A DNA stretch of 64,000 nt from Coprococcus sp. (GTDB lineage: Bacteria > Bacillota > Clostridia > Lachnospirales > Lachnospiraceae): the NCBI GenBank assembly GCA_022793995.1, contig JAAWDY010000044.1, forward strand, positions 1 through 64,000. Reading direction: 5' to 3'. Position 1 is the stretch's first letter. Each line of letters begins with the position of its first letter. Of this stretch, positions 32,238 to 41,527 are shown one piece after another. The notes beneath the pieces are model-generated. The model was not told where the DNA came from. It did not search any database and saw only the letters and a list, made by a program, of their open reading frames with translations. Both the position numbers and the translations under genes were made by a program.

Positions 32238-34833
32238 CCTCGTCCAAATTCACAGGCTTCGCTGTATGCGCGTTCATTCCACTCTCCAGACACCTCTGGA
32301 TATCCTCGGAAAATGCGTCCGCCGTCATAGCGATGATCGGAATCGTCTGTGCATCCGGACGTTCTAAAGCACGGATTGCCCTGGTGCTCTCATAACCGTT
32401 CATAATCGGCATACGGACATCCATGAGTATCGCCTCATAATACCCTTCTTCGGATGCCTGGAACTTCTGCAGACAAATCTCACCGTTTTCTGCCCAATCC
32501 AAAACAAGGCCTATGTCAGCCAAAAGCTCTTCGAGAATCTCCCAATTCAGCTCATTATCCTCAGCAACCAGCACATGGCGTCCCGTCAGCTCCATATCTG
32601 TATCCACCTTTGTCGGCTCATCCTCAACGCCCATGTACTTCCTGAGTTCATGGAACAAGGTTGATTTAAACAACGGCTTGGAGATAAATCCGCTGATACC
32701 CGCGTCTCTCGCTTCGATCTCAAAATCACTCCAATCATATGCAGAGATCAAGATCAGCGGCATATCCATGTCTACAATTTTGCGGATCTGTCTGGCAACC
32801 CCCAACCCGTCTATGTCCGGAAGCTTCCAGTCCAGAAGGATAATCTGATAATCATCCCGCTTCTGGTGATGACTTCTTACCATCTCAATCGCTTTGGATC
32901 CACTGAGCGTCCATTCTGCCTCAAGCCCAATGGACTCAAGCGCCTCCACCGCGGTATGGCACAACATCTCGTCATCATCTACCACTAACATCTTCCAAGC
33001 TGGAAGAATCATATCTATTTCCTGTACGGCCGCCTTTTCCATGTCTAACACCAGGTGAATCGTAGTTCCCTCCTGTGGTTTACTCTCCACAGAAATCGTT
33101 CCGTGCATCGCGTCCACGATATATTTCGCAATCGCCATACCCAGTCCCGCACCCTCTGTCTTCTGCACTCTCTTACTGTCCGCCCGTGAATAAGAGTCAA
33201 AAATGTGCGTCAAGAACTCGGCCGTCATACCAATGCCGTTATCCTTCACGATAATATGTGTACGGACAAATTCATCGTCATTTTCTAGCTTTCCATTTTC
33301 TGGACTTCTATTTTCTGCATTTCCTTCCGGAGCCCCATCAGCCCTTCCTTCGGAAACCACTTCCTCCTGATATAAAGACAGCTCGATCTTACCGCCTTCC
33401 TGCGTATACTTCACTGCATTCGACAGCAAATTCAGCAATACCTGGTTCAAACGTACGCCGTCGCAATACACATCCTCCGCCAGAATGCGGTCGATGTGTA
33501 CATAGAAATTCTGTCCCTTCGCCTTAACCTGCGTCTGTACGATACTCACGATCCCCTCAACGACTTCCCGCAGGGAAACTCTCTCCACCGTCAAAGTCAT
33601 CTTGCCGCTCTCGATCTTGGACATATCCAGAACATCATTGATAAGTCCCAGCAAATGCTTGCCGGACAGAGCGATCTTTTTCAGACAGTTATGCACCTGC
33701 TCCTTATCGTCAATATGCGCCGTCGCGATCGCTGTCATCCCCACGATCGCATTCATCGGCGTACGGATATCGTGGCTCATATTTGAAAGGAACTCGCTCT
33801 TCGCCTTATTGGCCTGCAAAGCCTCCAAACGTGCTTCCTCCAAAGCCTTAAGCTGCTGTCGGCTCATTTTGAAATACACATAGAAAATGAGTAGTAATGC
33901 AGCGAGAATGACTGTAAATACAGACATTGTCGTGATTGTCGTCTTCTCTCCCAGCTCTTCTACCGTCTGATTCAGGCTTCCGAATGGCAGTATTGTTACC
34001 AGATTCCACTCCGAATAAGGCAGAGAGGTACAGTAAACTTGCTGATTGCTCCCCCCCAGGTTCATGATAGTAGAATAGTTCTCCCGCTTCTCCATCGCGA
34101 CGGTCAGCTCTTGGACATAACTGTCAATCTTAGCGTAATCTTCCTTTCCATATCTGTCATATAAGCTCGTAAAATAATCCGCGTATTCTCCGTTTAAGTC
34201 ACTTGCAATAAAACTTCCGTCCTTCCGGATAATATAAGAGTACATCAGCGAGTCTTTCCCCTCTGTCCCCAGCATTGTACTGATATATTCTATGGGAAGG
34301 GCGGCTAATATAGCGATACTTCTCTCCCCATTTTCCAGCGGGTACTCTGCATTGATACCAAATATGACGACCTCATTTCCCAGCTCGTCCTTTCCCACCG
34401 CGACCTTCTGTTCGTGATTCCGGATGGATTCATAGAAGGGTTCCGGATCCGCAAGCTCGATCTGCTGGCCTAAAAGCATCTCTAGAGAGCCATCACTCGC
34501 GCACAGCGCCAAATAATCAAAATTTCTGACGCTCACCCGATAAATTAACTCTTCATATATTTCATCCGTATCCTCCCCTTCCGGCGGGACAACCTTCACC
34601 ACCGTATCAGCCTGCTCTAACTTCAAATTAATAAGAGTCTGGAAATGCGCGGTGATCTGTTCGTTCATCCCCGTCATGTACAGATCCCCCACCTGATGGA
34701 TCGCCTTCTCACTGTCTCTGTTCATGTAATAACCAAGCCCCAGAAACCCTCCGGCGCTGACTAACAAAAGCAGTGAAAAACTTCCAATCAAAAAACGGGT
34801 GGTCCGGTTTCCCTTTTTATTTTTAATATTCAT
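32200..34833 (-). CDS. hybrid sensor histidine kinase with two receiver domains
   Basis: 877 aa from ATG 34833 (GAAAGGCGAG upstream). Order: membrane helix about 14-36, extracytoplasmic Cache-like sensor about 40-300, second helix (VFTVILAALLLIFYVYF), HisKA (SNMSHDIRTPMNA), HATPase_c (NLLSNAVKYT, DNGIGM, GAGLGMAIAKY), then receiver 1 (VVDDDEM...LLDWKLPDIDG) and receiver 2 (VAEDNELN...LMDVRMPIMNG). No Hpt domain is present, so output may pass to a separate phosphotransfer protein. Its ligand is unknown; its place beside glnA and asparaginase suggests a nitrogen compound. Confidence 0.92.
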   Translation of the reverse strand: MNIKNKKGNRTTRFLIGSFSLLLLVSAGGFLGLGYYMNRDSEKAIHQVGDLYMTGMNEQITAHFQTLINLKLEQADTVVKVVPPEGEDTDEIYEELIYRVSVRNFDYLALCASDGSLEMLLGQQIELADPEPFYESIRNHEQKVAVGKDELGNEVVIFGINAEYPLENGERSIAILAALPIEYISTMLGTEGKDSLMYSYIIRKDGSFIASDLNGEYADYFTSLYDRYGKEDYAKIDSYVQELTVAMEKRENYSTIMNLGGSNQQVYCTSLPYSEWNLVTILPFGSLNQTVEELGEKTTITTMSVFTVILAALLLIFYVYFKMSRQQLKALEEARLEALQANKAKSEFLSNMSHDIRTPMNAIVGMTAIATAHIDDKEQVHNCLKKIALSGKHLLGLINDVLDMSKIESGKMTLTVERVSLREVVEGIVSIVQTQVKAKGQNFYVHIDRILAEDVYCDGVRLNQVLLNLLSNAVKYTQEGGKIELSLYQEEVVSEGRADGAPEGNAENRSPENGKLENDDEFVRTHIIVKDNGIGMTAEFLTHIFDSYSRADSKRVQKTEGAGLGMAIAKYIVDAMHGTISVESKPQEGTTIHLVLDMEKAAVQEIDMILPAWKMLVVDDDEMLCHTAVEALESIGLEAEWTLSGSKAIEMVRSHHQKRDDYQIILLDWKLPDIDGLGVARQIRKIVDMDMPLILISAYDWSDFEIEARDAGISGFISKPLFKSTLFHELRKYMGVEDEPTKVDTDMELTGRHVLVAEDNELNWEILEELLADIGLVLDWAENGEICLQKFQASEEGYYEAILMDVRMPIMNGYESTRAIRALERPDAQTIPIIAMTADAFSEDIQRCLESGMNAHTAKPVNLDEVISLLKKYILNE

Positions 34834-34939
34834 ATGAATAAACTCGCCTTTCTGTAAAAAATAATAGTTCCCAAGTACACTTACCTGTACAATTAAAATA
34901 ATATCTGATTTTTCACGGAAAAGCAAGGTCTTTTCATTC

Positions 34940-36172
34940 TTACAAATTGTTTGAGACACATTGTTTCAATAACTGCTTTACAAATCTGTCCTGGACAACT
35001 TTGGACACCCCGATAATACTTGACTGGGACATATCAAAGAACGGGATAATCTTAAGTTTATTCCTAAACGGCGCAAAAAGAAGCTGGGGGCCTTCGCAGA
35101 TCTCATGGAACATATCCCAATAGTCGTCAATGTTACTTCCACATACCAGAACGACATCCGGATTATAGACACAGGCCAGATTGTTGATGGCAATTTTAGA
35201 ATATGTACATGCGTCGTTTATCAAGTCTCTAGCCCATTTCATCTCTTTTACCCAGGCAGAATGAATCTCCTCAAACAAGATAATAGACGGATCATGTTCC
35301 TGGGCGCGCCTTATCAAATTCCCCTTGGAAATATATGTCTCAAGGCATCCCCTGTTACCACATGCACAGAGCATCCCCTTGGGGTCTATCACGGTATGCC
35401 CGATCTCAGAAAAAACCGATCTTTCCGGCGAAGTAATGATGCTGCCACGGTAACTAAACGCAGAACCGATACCTGATCCCACCGCCAGGCAGGATACGGA
35501 TTGTTCATTGTACTCTGGATGGAGAACACATTGTCCTGTCAAAGCTGCATTACAGTCGTTCTCGATCACGATATTGTCCATATGAAACTTCTCTGCCAGC
35601 AGGTCATAAAGATTACTCTCGCCAAATTGTATCTGCAAGTCTAACTTGATAAGCTCCGGCCCAGTGATAATACACGGAACGCTCAGACCAATTCCCTTAA
35701 TATTGGATTCCAATAATTTCGACTCCTTCAAAGCCTGGAGATATAATTCATAAGCCCTGTCAAGAAGGTCTTCAAATTTAGAGGAAATATCCGTCCTGAT
35801 CCGTTTATTGATAATATTCTGCTTTAAAAAATTTAAGATAGACACATTAATATAAGAACTATCTATGTCAATCCCCACGGAATAGAACGCAGAATCATTT
35901 ATCTTCAGAAGTGTGGCTGTCCTTCCTACTTTTTTTACCTCTGCCGGCGCCTCTGTTATGAGATTCAGTTCCAAGAGACCGTTTACAAACCGTGTGATAC
36001 TAGTGGGACTCATACCGGATTTCTTTGCCAAATCTGCCCTGGATATAGGAAACAAATCATAGATCATATGAAATATTTCTGTCAAATTCACAAGTTTAAG
36101 CGCTGCCTGATCCAATACATTTGCTTTTTTCATAGAGAGCTCCATTCTGCCGTCTTTAAACGGCGTAATCAT
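34940..36172 (-). CDS. ROK family transcriptional regulator
   Basis: 410 aa. An N-terminal MarR-like HTH (ISRADLAKKSGMSPTSITRFVNGLLEL) is followed by a ROK sugar-kinase-like domain with the zinc motif CACGNRGCLETY. ATG 36172 has AGGATAT upstream; an inner ATG near 36130 with GGAG is also possible. It is divergent from the asparaginase/ABC operon and is a likely regulator of it, or a hexose-responsive repressor. Confidence 0.88.
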   Translation of the reverse strand: MITPFKDGRMELSMKKANVLDQAALKLVNLTEIFHMIYDLFPISRADLAKKSGMSPTSITRFVNGLLELNLITEAPAEVKKVGRTATLLKINDSAFYSVGIDIDSSYINVSILNFLKQNIINKRIRTDISSKFEDLLDRAYELYLQALKESKLLESNIKGIGLSVPCIITGPELIKLDLQIQFGESNLYDLLAEKFHMDNIVIENDCNAALTGQCVLHPEYNEQSVSCLAVGSGIGSAFSYRGSIITSPERSVFSEIGHTVIDPKGMLCACGNRGCLETYISKGNLIRRAQEHDPSIILFEEIHSAWVKEMKWARDLINDACTYSKIAINNLACVYNPDVVLVCGSNIDDYWDMFHEICEGPQLLFAPFRNKLKIIPFFDMSQSSIIGVSKVVQDRFVKQLLKQCVSNNL

Positions 36173-36317
36173 TCATCGATATCCTATTAACAGTATTTAT
36201 AATACGCTGTTTGAATTAAAAAGTCAAATTTGATAAATGCTGTCATAGTCAAAAATATTCTCTTATTTTTCGTCTCTCTGCCATAAAAATATTTAATAAC
36301 ATCATTGGAGAAATATA

Positions 36318-36346
36318 TTGACATCGTTTTTTTCTTACGCTATAAT
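36318..36346 (+). promoter_or_regulatory. asparaginase/ABC operon promoter
   Basis: TTGACA (36318-36323), 17 nt, TATAAT (36341-36346): full consensus. The rest of the 36173-36411 gap is AT-rich with short inverted repeats. Confidence 0.9.
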
Positions 36347-36411
36347 TAGCAGTAATCAAGGAATTCCTTCTTTTCTTATAAAAACTTAATAACGAAAGGG
36401 ATAGACAATGT

Positions 36412-37452
36412 ATGTATACTCAGCTTGTCAGTGAATACCGATTTGATCCATCTGAAAATGCACAGAACGCTACATTTGATTTGATGCATTACGGATATAT
36501 CTGCGTGGTGGATGAAAACTCAAATGTGATTTTCCATGCTGGAGATACAGAGGACATGGTGTTTTACAGATCTGCTTCCAAGCCAATCCAGGCTCTCCCC
36601 GTGTTCGCATATAAGCTGGACGAGAAGTTTGGAATCGGGGAGATGGAATCTGTCATATTATCGGCTTCGCATGTAGGTGAAGAAATGCATATCCAAGCTG
36701 TTGAGGATATCCTGCGTAAAGGCGGTTTCTCAGAAGATATCTTATGCATGAAACCGACGAAACCTACCTCCGAAAGGGCCAATGAAGCAAGAATCCGGGA
36801 CGGGCTTCCTCTGCGGAAGATCTATCACACCTGTTCAGGAAAGCACACGGCGCTTCTGCTCATTCAGAAATATCTGGGCGGCGCTCCGCAGGACTATTGG
36901 AGAGAGGACGCTCCTGTATTTAAGGAAATTCTGGACACAATATGTCTTATGGCTGAGACTGACCGAGTCAAAGTAGGGGTAGATGGCTGCGGAGTTCCTG
37001 TATTTGCCGTTCCAATGAAAAATATTGCGGTTTCCTATAAGAATCTTGCATGTACAGACAAGATCCAGAATGATGTCGTCCAGGCGGCGGCGGATAAAAA
37101 TATAGCCCGAATCGCAAAATATCCCGATATGATCTCCGGTGAAAATTATCTCAGTTCCGTCCTTGACAGCGATCCCAATATCATCGCAAAGGATGGAGCG
37201 AACGGAGTCCTTACAATGGGATTAAAGGAACAAAGAATTGGGATTGCAGTAAAACTGGTCGATGGGACGCAGGAATCCTGGGCATTTCTAGCACTGGAAA
37301 TTTTAAGGATGTTCGGAGCGCTGACCCCCGAAATCGAAAAAAAAATGGAAATATTCCATCCTACCTATTTCGTAAACGATAACGAGCGGATTGTAGGACA
37401 AAGAAAATGTGAATTTTTAAAGAAAGGAAATTCATTTGTTTTCGCAAAATAG
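36412..37452 (+). CDS. asparaginase (Asparaginase_II family)
   Basis: 346 aa of the PF06089-type asparaginase, distinct from AnsA/AnsB. Motifs: FYRSASKPIQALP near the N-terminus, TCSGKHTALL centrally, and VGVDGCGVPVFAVPM. It should release aspartate and ammonia from asparagine. It heads a cluster with a polar amino acid ABC transporter, so uptake and deamidation are coupled. AAAGGG precedes the start. Confidence 0.9.
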   Translation: MYTQLVSEYRFDPSENAQNATFDLMHYGYICVVDENSNVIFHAGDTEDMVFYRSASKPIQALPVFAYKLDEKFGIGEMESVILSASHVGEEMHIQAVEDILRKGGFSEDILCMKPTKPTSERANEARIRDGLPLRKIYHTCSGKHTALLLIQKYLGGAPQDYWREDAPVFKEILDTICLMAETDRVKVGVDGCGVPVFAVPMKNIAVSYKNLACTDKIQNDVVQAAADKNIARIAKYPDMISGENYLSSVLDSDPNIIAKDGANGVLTMGLKEQRIGIAVKLVDGTQESWAFLALEILRMFGALTPEIEKKMEIFHPTYFVNDNERIVGQRKCEFLKKGNSFVFAK

Positions 37453-37476
37453 CGGAAACATGAAAAGGTACATAAC

Positions 37477-38337
37477 ATGAAAAAAATTTTTCTTAAAAGA
37501 CTTATGTTGGCGGCATTATCAGTAACTATTCTCGCATCCGTCGTCGGGTGCGGCGCTTCCACGGACGATAAAGACAAGTCCGGGGACGGTTCCGCCGAAG
37601 GCAGTTCCGGCGGTAAGCTCCAGGAGATCATTGATAAGGGAAAAATTGTGATCGGTGTGTATCCTCCTGGAGAACCCCAGTGTTTCTATGACGATAAGGG
37701 GAACCTGATGGGGCTTGATATCGACTGGGCCAATAAGCTGGCGGAAACGATCGGAGTGGACGTAGAATTTGTAGAGGTCAACGGTGAAAACCGAATCAGT
37801 ATGGTAACCACCGGAAGAGTTGACGTCATTATCGCGAATACTACCGGAAATCTTGAACGCGCAAAAAGTATCAATTTCTCCATTCCATATCTAAAAACAG
37901 GTATCAAACTTGGAGTGCGAAAAGGATTAGATGAAGTGCAGGAAATTTCGGACCTGAACGATCCCAAATATACGATTGCCGCTGAGAGTGGGACGACAAG
38001 CGAGGAACTGGCTCTCCAGTATGCCCCGAACGCGAATATCATTTACCAGCAAAATCTATCCGACTGCCTCTTATCCATCCAGGAAGGAAAGGCGGATGCC
38101 ATGATGCATGACGGCACCTCCATCGACTACGCGGCAAGCCAGGACGACTACCTGGAATCCCGGCCTACGATTTATACTTCCGACCCGATCTGTATCGGAT
38201 ATGCAAAGGGGGATGCTGATTTTGGCAGATATCTTGACATGTTCGTCTCCACAATGATTACGAACGGCTTCGAGGAAGAAACGTATGACAAATGGTTCGG
38301 CACTGTGCCGACAGGCGAACTTCAGGTACTTTATTAA
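37477..38337 (+). CDS. amino acid ABC transporter substrate-binding lipoprotein
   Basis: 286 aa. A signal peptide with lipobox ends at C25 (ASVVGC). The SBP_bac_3 fold is seen in LQEIIDKGKIVIGVYPP and GLDIDWANKLAETIGVDVEFVEV. A Gly/Ser-rich tether follows the Cys. It captures a polar amino acid outside the cell for the permeases encoded next; asparagine or glutamine/aspartate is the best guess from the asparaginase neighbour. Confidence 0.93.
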   Translation: MKKIFLKRLMLAALSVTILASVVGCGASTDDKDKSGDGSAEGSSGGKLQEIIDKGKIVIGVYPPGEPQCFYDDKGNLMGLDIDWANKLAETIGVDVEFVEVNGENRISMVTTGRVDVIIANTTGNLERAKSINFSIPYLKTGIKLGVRKGLDEVQEISDLNDPKYTIAAESGTTSEELALQYAPNANIIYQQNLSDCLLSIQEGKADAMMHDGTSIDYAASQDDYLESRPTIYTSDPICIGYAKGDADFGRYLDMFVSTMITNGFEEETYDKWFGTVPTGELQVLY

Positions 38338-38392
38338 TCAGGGAGCAAATGAGGAAGCGCTTTTAAAGCGGATGTAGAAAGGATTGTCTCAT

Positions 38393-39055
38393 ATGCATTT
38401 AAATTTCCGATTTTTATCAAATCCGATTTTTATAGGTTTATTAAAGCAGGGAGTTAAAAATACTTTAATTATCGCGTCGTTGTGTATCATTTTTGGATTC
38501 TTGCTGGGAATTATTTTTGCCCTTATGAGAAGATCAAAGATAAAAGCTTTAAGGATCGTCAGTACTGTATGGGTTGATTTCTTAAGGAATACGCCGTTTC
38601 TTGTACAACTATTCTTCTTTTACTACGGCCTTCCTCAGCTTGGAATCCAGACAAATCCTTTGGTGACGTCTGTGATCGCTTTGAGTATTAATTCAAGCGC
38701 AGTAAACTGTGAAGTAATCCGATCCGGCCTCATGGCCGTCAAGAAAAGCTACTATGAATGTGCCGAGGCGTTAGGGTTCAGCTACGTTCAAACCCTCCGC
38801 TATTTTGTTCTCCCTATTTCATTGCGGGTTGCTTTTAAGCCTTTAGTCAATAACTTTATCAATCTGATCTTGACGACTTCTGTTTGCTTTTCAATAACAG
38901 TAGTAGAACTGATGGGAGCCTGTAAGGTTATAAACGGAAGAGTGGATAGACCGTTTGAAATCTATATCCTTCTGTTGATCGCCTATTGTATTATAACATT
39001 TGTGCTTTCATTTGTGTCTAAAATAATAGACAAGCGGATCGCAGTCGAACTGTAA
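38393..39055 (+). CDS. amino acid ABC transporter permease 1
   Basis: 220 aa from ATG 38393 (AAAGGA upstream); about five membrane helices of the HisM/GlnP family. The cytoplasmic coupling loop reads YYECAEALGFSYVQTLRYFVLP. Pairs with the next gene to form the heterodimeric channel. Confidence 0.92.
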   Translation: MHLNFRFLSNPIFIGLLKQGVKNTLIIASLCIIFGFLLGIIFALMRRSKIKALRIVSTVWVDFLRNTPFLVQLFFFYYGLPQLGIQTNPLVTSVIALSINSSAVNCEVIRSGLMAVKKSYYECAEALGFSYVQTLRYFVLPISLRVAFKPLVNNFINLILTTSVCFSITVVELMGACKVINGRVDRPFEIYILLLIAYCIITFVLSFVSKIIDKRIAVEL

Positions 39056-39067
39056 GAGGAGGAAAAT

Positions 39068-39745
39068 ATGCAGGAAGCTCATGTTTATGGAAAATATGCA
39101 CATTTCGCCATCAGTGATTTATTCACTTTTTTATCTTCATGCGGGACGACTTTGGCCGTGACTTTGATCTCCCTATTTTTAGGAAGTGTCCTTGGGGTCG
39201 TCATCGGGCTGATCCGTTGTTCGCATAATAAAGTTATCCGTACGATACCGCTCATCTTTATCGAGCCGCTGCGGAACTCTCCCTTAGTCGTGCAGTTATT
39301 CTTGGTGTATTATGGATTGCCGGTCGTTATGGGAACATTGCTGGACGTATATTCTGCGGCAATCCTAACTCTGTCGCTCAATACCGCCGCCTTTTTCTCC
39401 GTTCTGGTACATAACTCGATCAAGGCTGTCCCCACGGCACAATGGGAAGTCGGTTATGCGCTTGGACATGGCAAAGCGTCCACCTTCATACATATCATTG
39501 CGCAGCAGGCGGTCAGGCTCCTTATACCGCAGGCAATCACCTTATATATCGGGCAGCTCCAGTGTTCTTCGATTTTATCGTTGATTTCGCTTCGGGATCT
39601 GTGCCGAGTTGGACAACTCCTTACTGTCCGCACAATGCAGCCTTTTATTGTATGGGGTATCGTTTTCTTCCTTTATTATGCCATTTCTTTTCCATTGGCG
39701 CGTCTGGCAGGGTATTTAGAAAACCGTTTGAATTATTCATATTGA
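39068..39745 (+). CDS. amino acid ABC transporter permease 2
   Basis: 225 aa, same family as the preceding permease, with about five membrane helices and the coupling loop AQWEVGYALGHGKASTF. AGAGGAGG precedes ATG 39068, 12 nt after the first permease. Segment PLRNSPLVVQLFLVYYGLP is typical of the HisMQ family. Confidence 0.92.
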   Translation: MQEAHVYGKYAHFAISDLFTFLSSCGTTLAVTLISLFLGSVLGVVIGLIRCSHNKVIRTIPLIFIEPLRNSPLVVQLFLVYYGLPVVMGTLLDVYSAAILTLSLNTAAFFSVLVHNSIKAVPTAQWEVGYALGHGKASTFIHIIAQQAVRLLIPQAITLYIGQLQCSSILSLISLRDLCRVGQLLTVRTMQPFIVWGIVFFLYYAISFPLARLAGYLENRLNYSY

Positions 39746-39758
39746 TGAGGTGATGATT

Positions 39759-40493
39759 ATGGCGATGATCGAAGTAAAAAGTATCACGAAAAGTTTTGGC
39801 TCTAACGTAGTGTTGCGGGATTTCAGCGTTGATTTTGAACAAAACGGCGTCACAGTGATTCTAGGTCCGAGCGGCACGGGAAAAAGTACATTGCTCAGGT
39901 GCATCAATGGATTAGAGAAAACGGATAAGGGCGATATCCTTGTGGACGGACTGTCGGTAAACAGTAAAAGAAACCTCCGCCAGATACGTTTAGCCTGTGG
40001 AATGGTCTTCCAACAAACCGTTATCTTCCCCCAGATGAATGTGATGGAAAATTTGATTCTGTCTCCCATCAAGCTTCTTAAGATGCCGAAGAACGAGGCA
40101 ATAGACCGGGCCCGATTCTATCTGAAAAAAGTCGGTCTAGAATCAAAAGAAAAATCAAGGCACAATGAACTTTCAGGAGGGGAACAGCAACGAATTGCCA
40201 TTGCAAGAGCGCTGATGATGAATCCTAAGGCTCTGCTTTTGGACGAAGTGACCTCTGCCCTGGATCCGGAAATGACCCGTGAGGTTTTAAATATCCTGGA
40301 AAGTCTTGCTTCCGACGGCGTCTGTATGCTTTGTGTGACGCATGAAATGCAGTTTGCAAAAGATGTCGCAAGCAGAGTTCTTTTCTTAGACGGCGGAAAG
40401 CTGATATGCGATACCGGGAAAGAAGAGTTCTTTTCAACAGCCCGAAAGGAAAATGAACGGATCAACAAATTCCTCAGTTTTATTGGCGACTAG
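39759..40493 (+). CDS. amino acid ABC transporter ATPase
   Basis: 244 aa from ATG 39759, the start best spaced from GAGGTG; GTG 39750 and ATG 39753/39765 are alternatives. Walker A GPSGTGKST, signature LSGGEQQR, Walker B ALLLDEVTSALDPEM and the switch His (CVTHEM) are all present. GlnQ/HisP type. It completes the four-part importer. Confidence 0.95.
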   Translation: MAMIEVKSITKSFGSNVVLRDFSVDFEQNGVTVILGPSGTGKSTLLRCINGLEKTDKGDILVDGLSVNSKRNLRQIRLACGMVFQQTVIFPQMNVMENLILSPIKLLKMPKNEAIDRARFYLKKVGLESKEKSRHNELSGGEQQRIAIARALMMNPKALLLDEVTSALDPEMTREVLNILESLASDGVCMLCVTHEMQFAKDVASRVLFLDGGKLICDTGKEEFFSTARKENERINKFLSFIGD

Positions 40494-40495
40494 CA

Positions 40496-40535
40496 AAAAC
40501 CCCCTGCGGCAGGGAATTAATACCTGCCGCAGGGG
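40496..40535. terminator. strong bidirectional terminator
   Basis: CCCCTGCGGCAGG (40501-40513) and CCTGCCGCAGGGG (40523-40535) form a 13-bp perfect stem. On the minus strand it is followed by TTTTT. It serves the convergent ABC operon and the membrane protein gene. Confidence 0.9.
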
Positions 40536-40593
40536 ACCGTTCTTTCATTGAGTCGCTATTCGTAGATGCCGTTTAACTGTGGCGGGCTTATTA

Positions 40594-41499
40594 TCAGCTT
40601 GCTCTAAATGCCGCGGCGATACTCTTGAAGCTGGCAACGATCGTAAGGATATAGCCGATTACCAGGTCTGTAATATAACCTCCCATTAGATCCGATTCTT
40701 CTATAATATAATTCAACTCCTGGAAAATCTCTGCAAAACTCCACCCATAGTCTTTTAAAGAATCATACGCATCCCAAGTCCATGCGACTTTATTTGAGAC
40801 ATAGATCATAATCAGCATAATAACCACAGACCCGACAACGCCTTTCTTGTCCAGCCTGCCGCCAAGGAGCTCGTAACCTTTCATCGCACAGATCGCGGTG
40901 ATTGCCCCGGCGATTCCGGCAATATACCCTAGCTTGTAGATCAATACCCATGCGGCGCATCCGATCAATGAGCCGAGAAGTGCTCCCACAAGACCGGCAA
41001 TAAAGTTACTTTTTGCCGGCTTCGTGTCAATCTTCACTGTCTGTGTGTAATTCGGAAGCGCATTGGTACAGTTACGGCACTGGAAATGATACCCTCCGTC
41101 AATCTCACAACAATTCAATGTTTCTGATGCATTTCCACATTTATCACAGCCTGAAATATAATTGTGCTGGGACAAATAATCGAGAATAGGACAGATCGTT
41201 CTGTTTAGAATCTCTGGAATCTCTGCTTCCAGCTGAGGCTCTGGAATCCAGATCACACACATATACATGTAGGTCTGAATCTTAGAGACCGGATTATCGA
41301 GGGCGCTATATTGGTTCAAAAATACATTCAACTGCTGATTGTTCGGATCACCCGGAGTACTTGCATTTACCTTTATAATATACTCTCCGGGGGCCGATTC
41401 TATCGTGATATAGTAACCCCTGTAATTGCCGGCAAGGTACTTTGGATAATCCCGAAGACATCCGTCCAAGATCTGTGTGCGTATCGTTTCGTTAATCAT
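40594..41499 (-). CDS. zinc-ribbon membrane protein of unknown function
   Basis: 301 aa. A soluble N-terminal domain of about 115 residues is followed by a four-cysteine zinc ribbon (CDKCG...CRNC, about residues 118-145), then about four or five membrane helices and a Gly-rich helix (GLVGALLGSLIGCAAWVLIY). The N-terminus resembles no domain I know. The zinc ribbon-plus-membrane layout is common in Clostridia stress or envelope proteins. It is isolated between terminator and xylulokinase, probably monocistronic. Confidence 0.75.
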   Translation of the reverse strand: MINETIRTQILDGCLRDYPKYLAGNYRGYYITIESAPGEYIIKVNASTPGDPNNQQLNVFLNQYSALDNPVSKIQTYMYMCVIWIPEPQLEAEIPEILNRTICPILDYLSQHNYISGCDKCGNASETLNCCEIDGGYHFQCRNCTNALPNYTQTVKIDTKPAKSNFIAGLVGALLGSLIGCAAWVLIYKLGYIAGIAGAITAICAMKGYELLGGRLDKKGVVGSVVIMLIMIYVSNKVAWTWDAYDSLKDYGWSFAEIFQELNYIIEESDLMGGYITDLVIGYILTIVASFKSIAAAFRAS

Positions 41500-41527
41500 T
41501 TTTCTATCCTTTCGTATGTATGTTGAT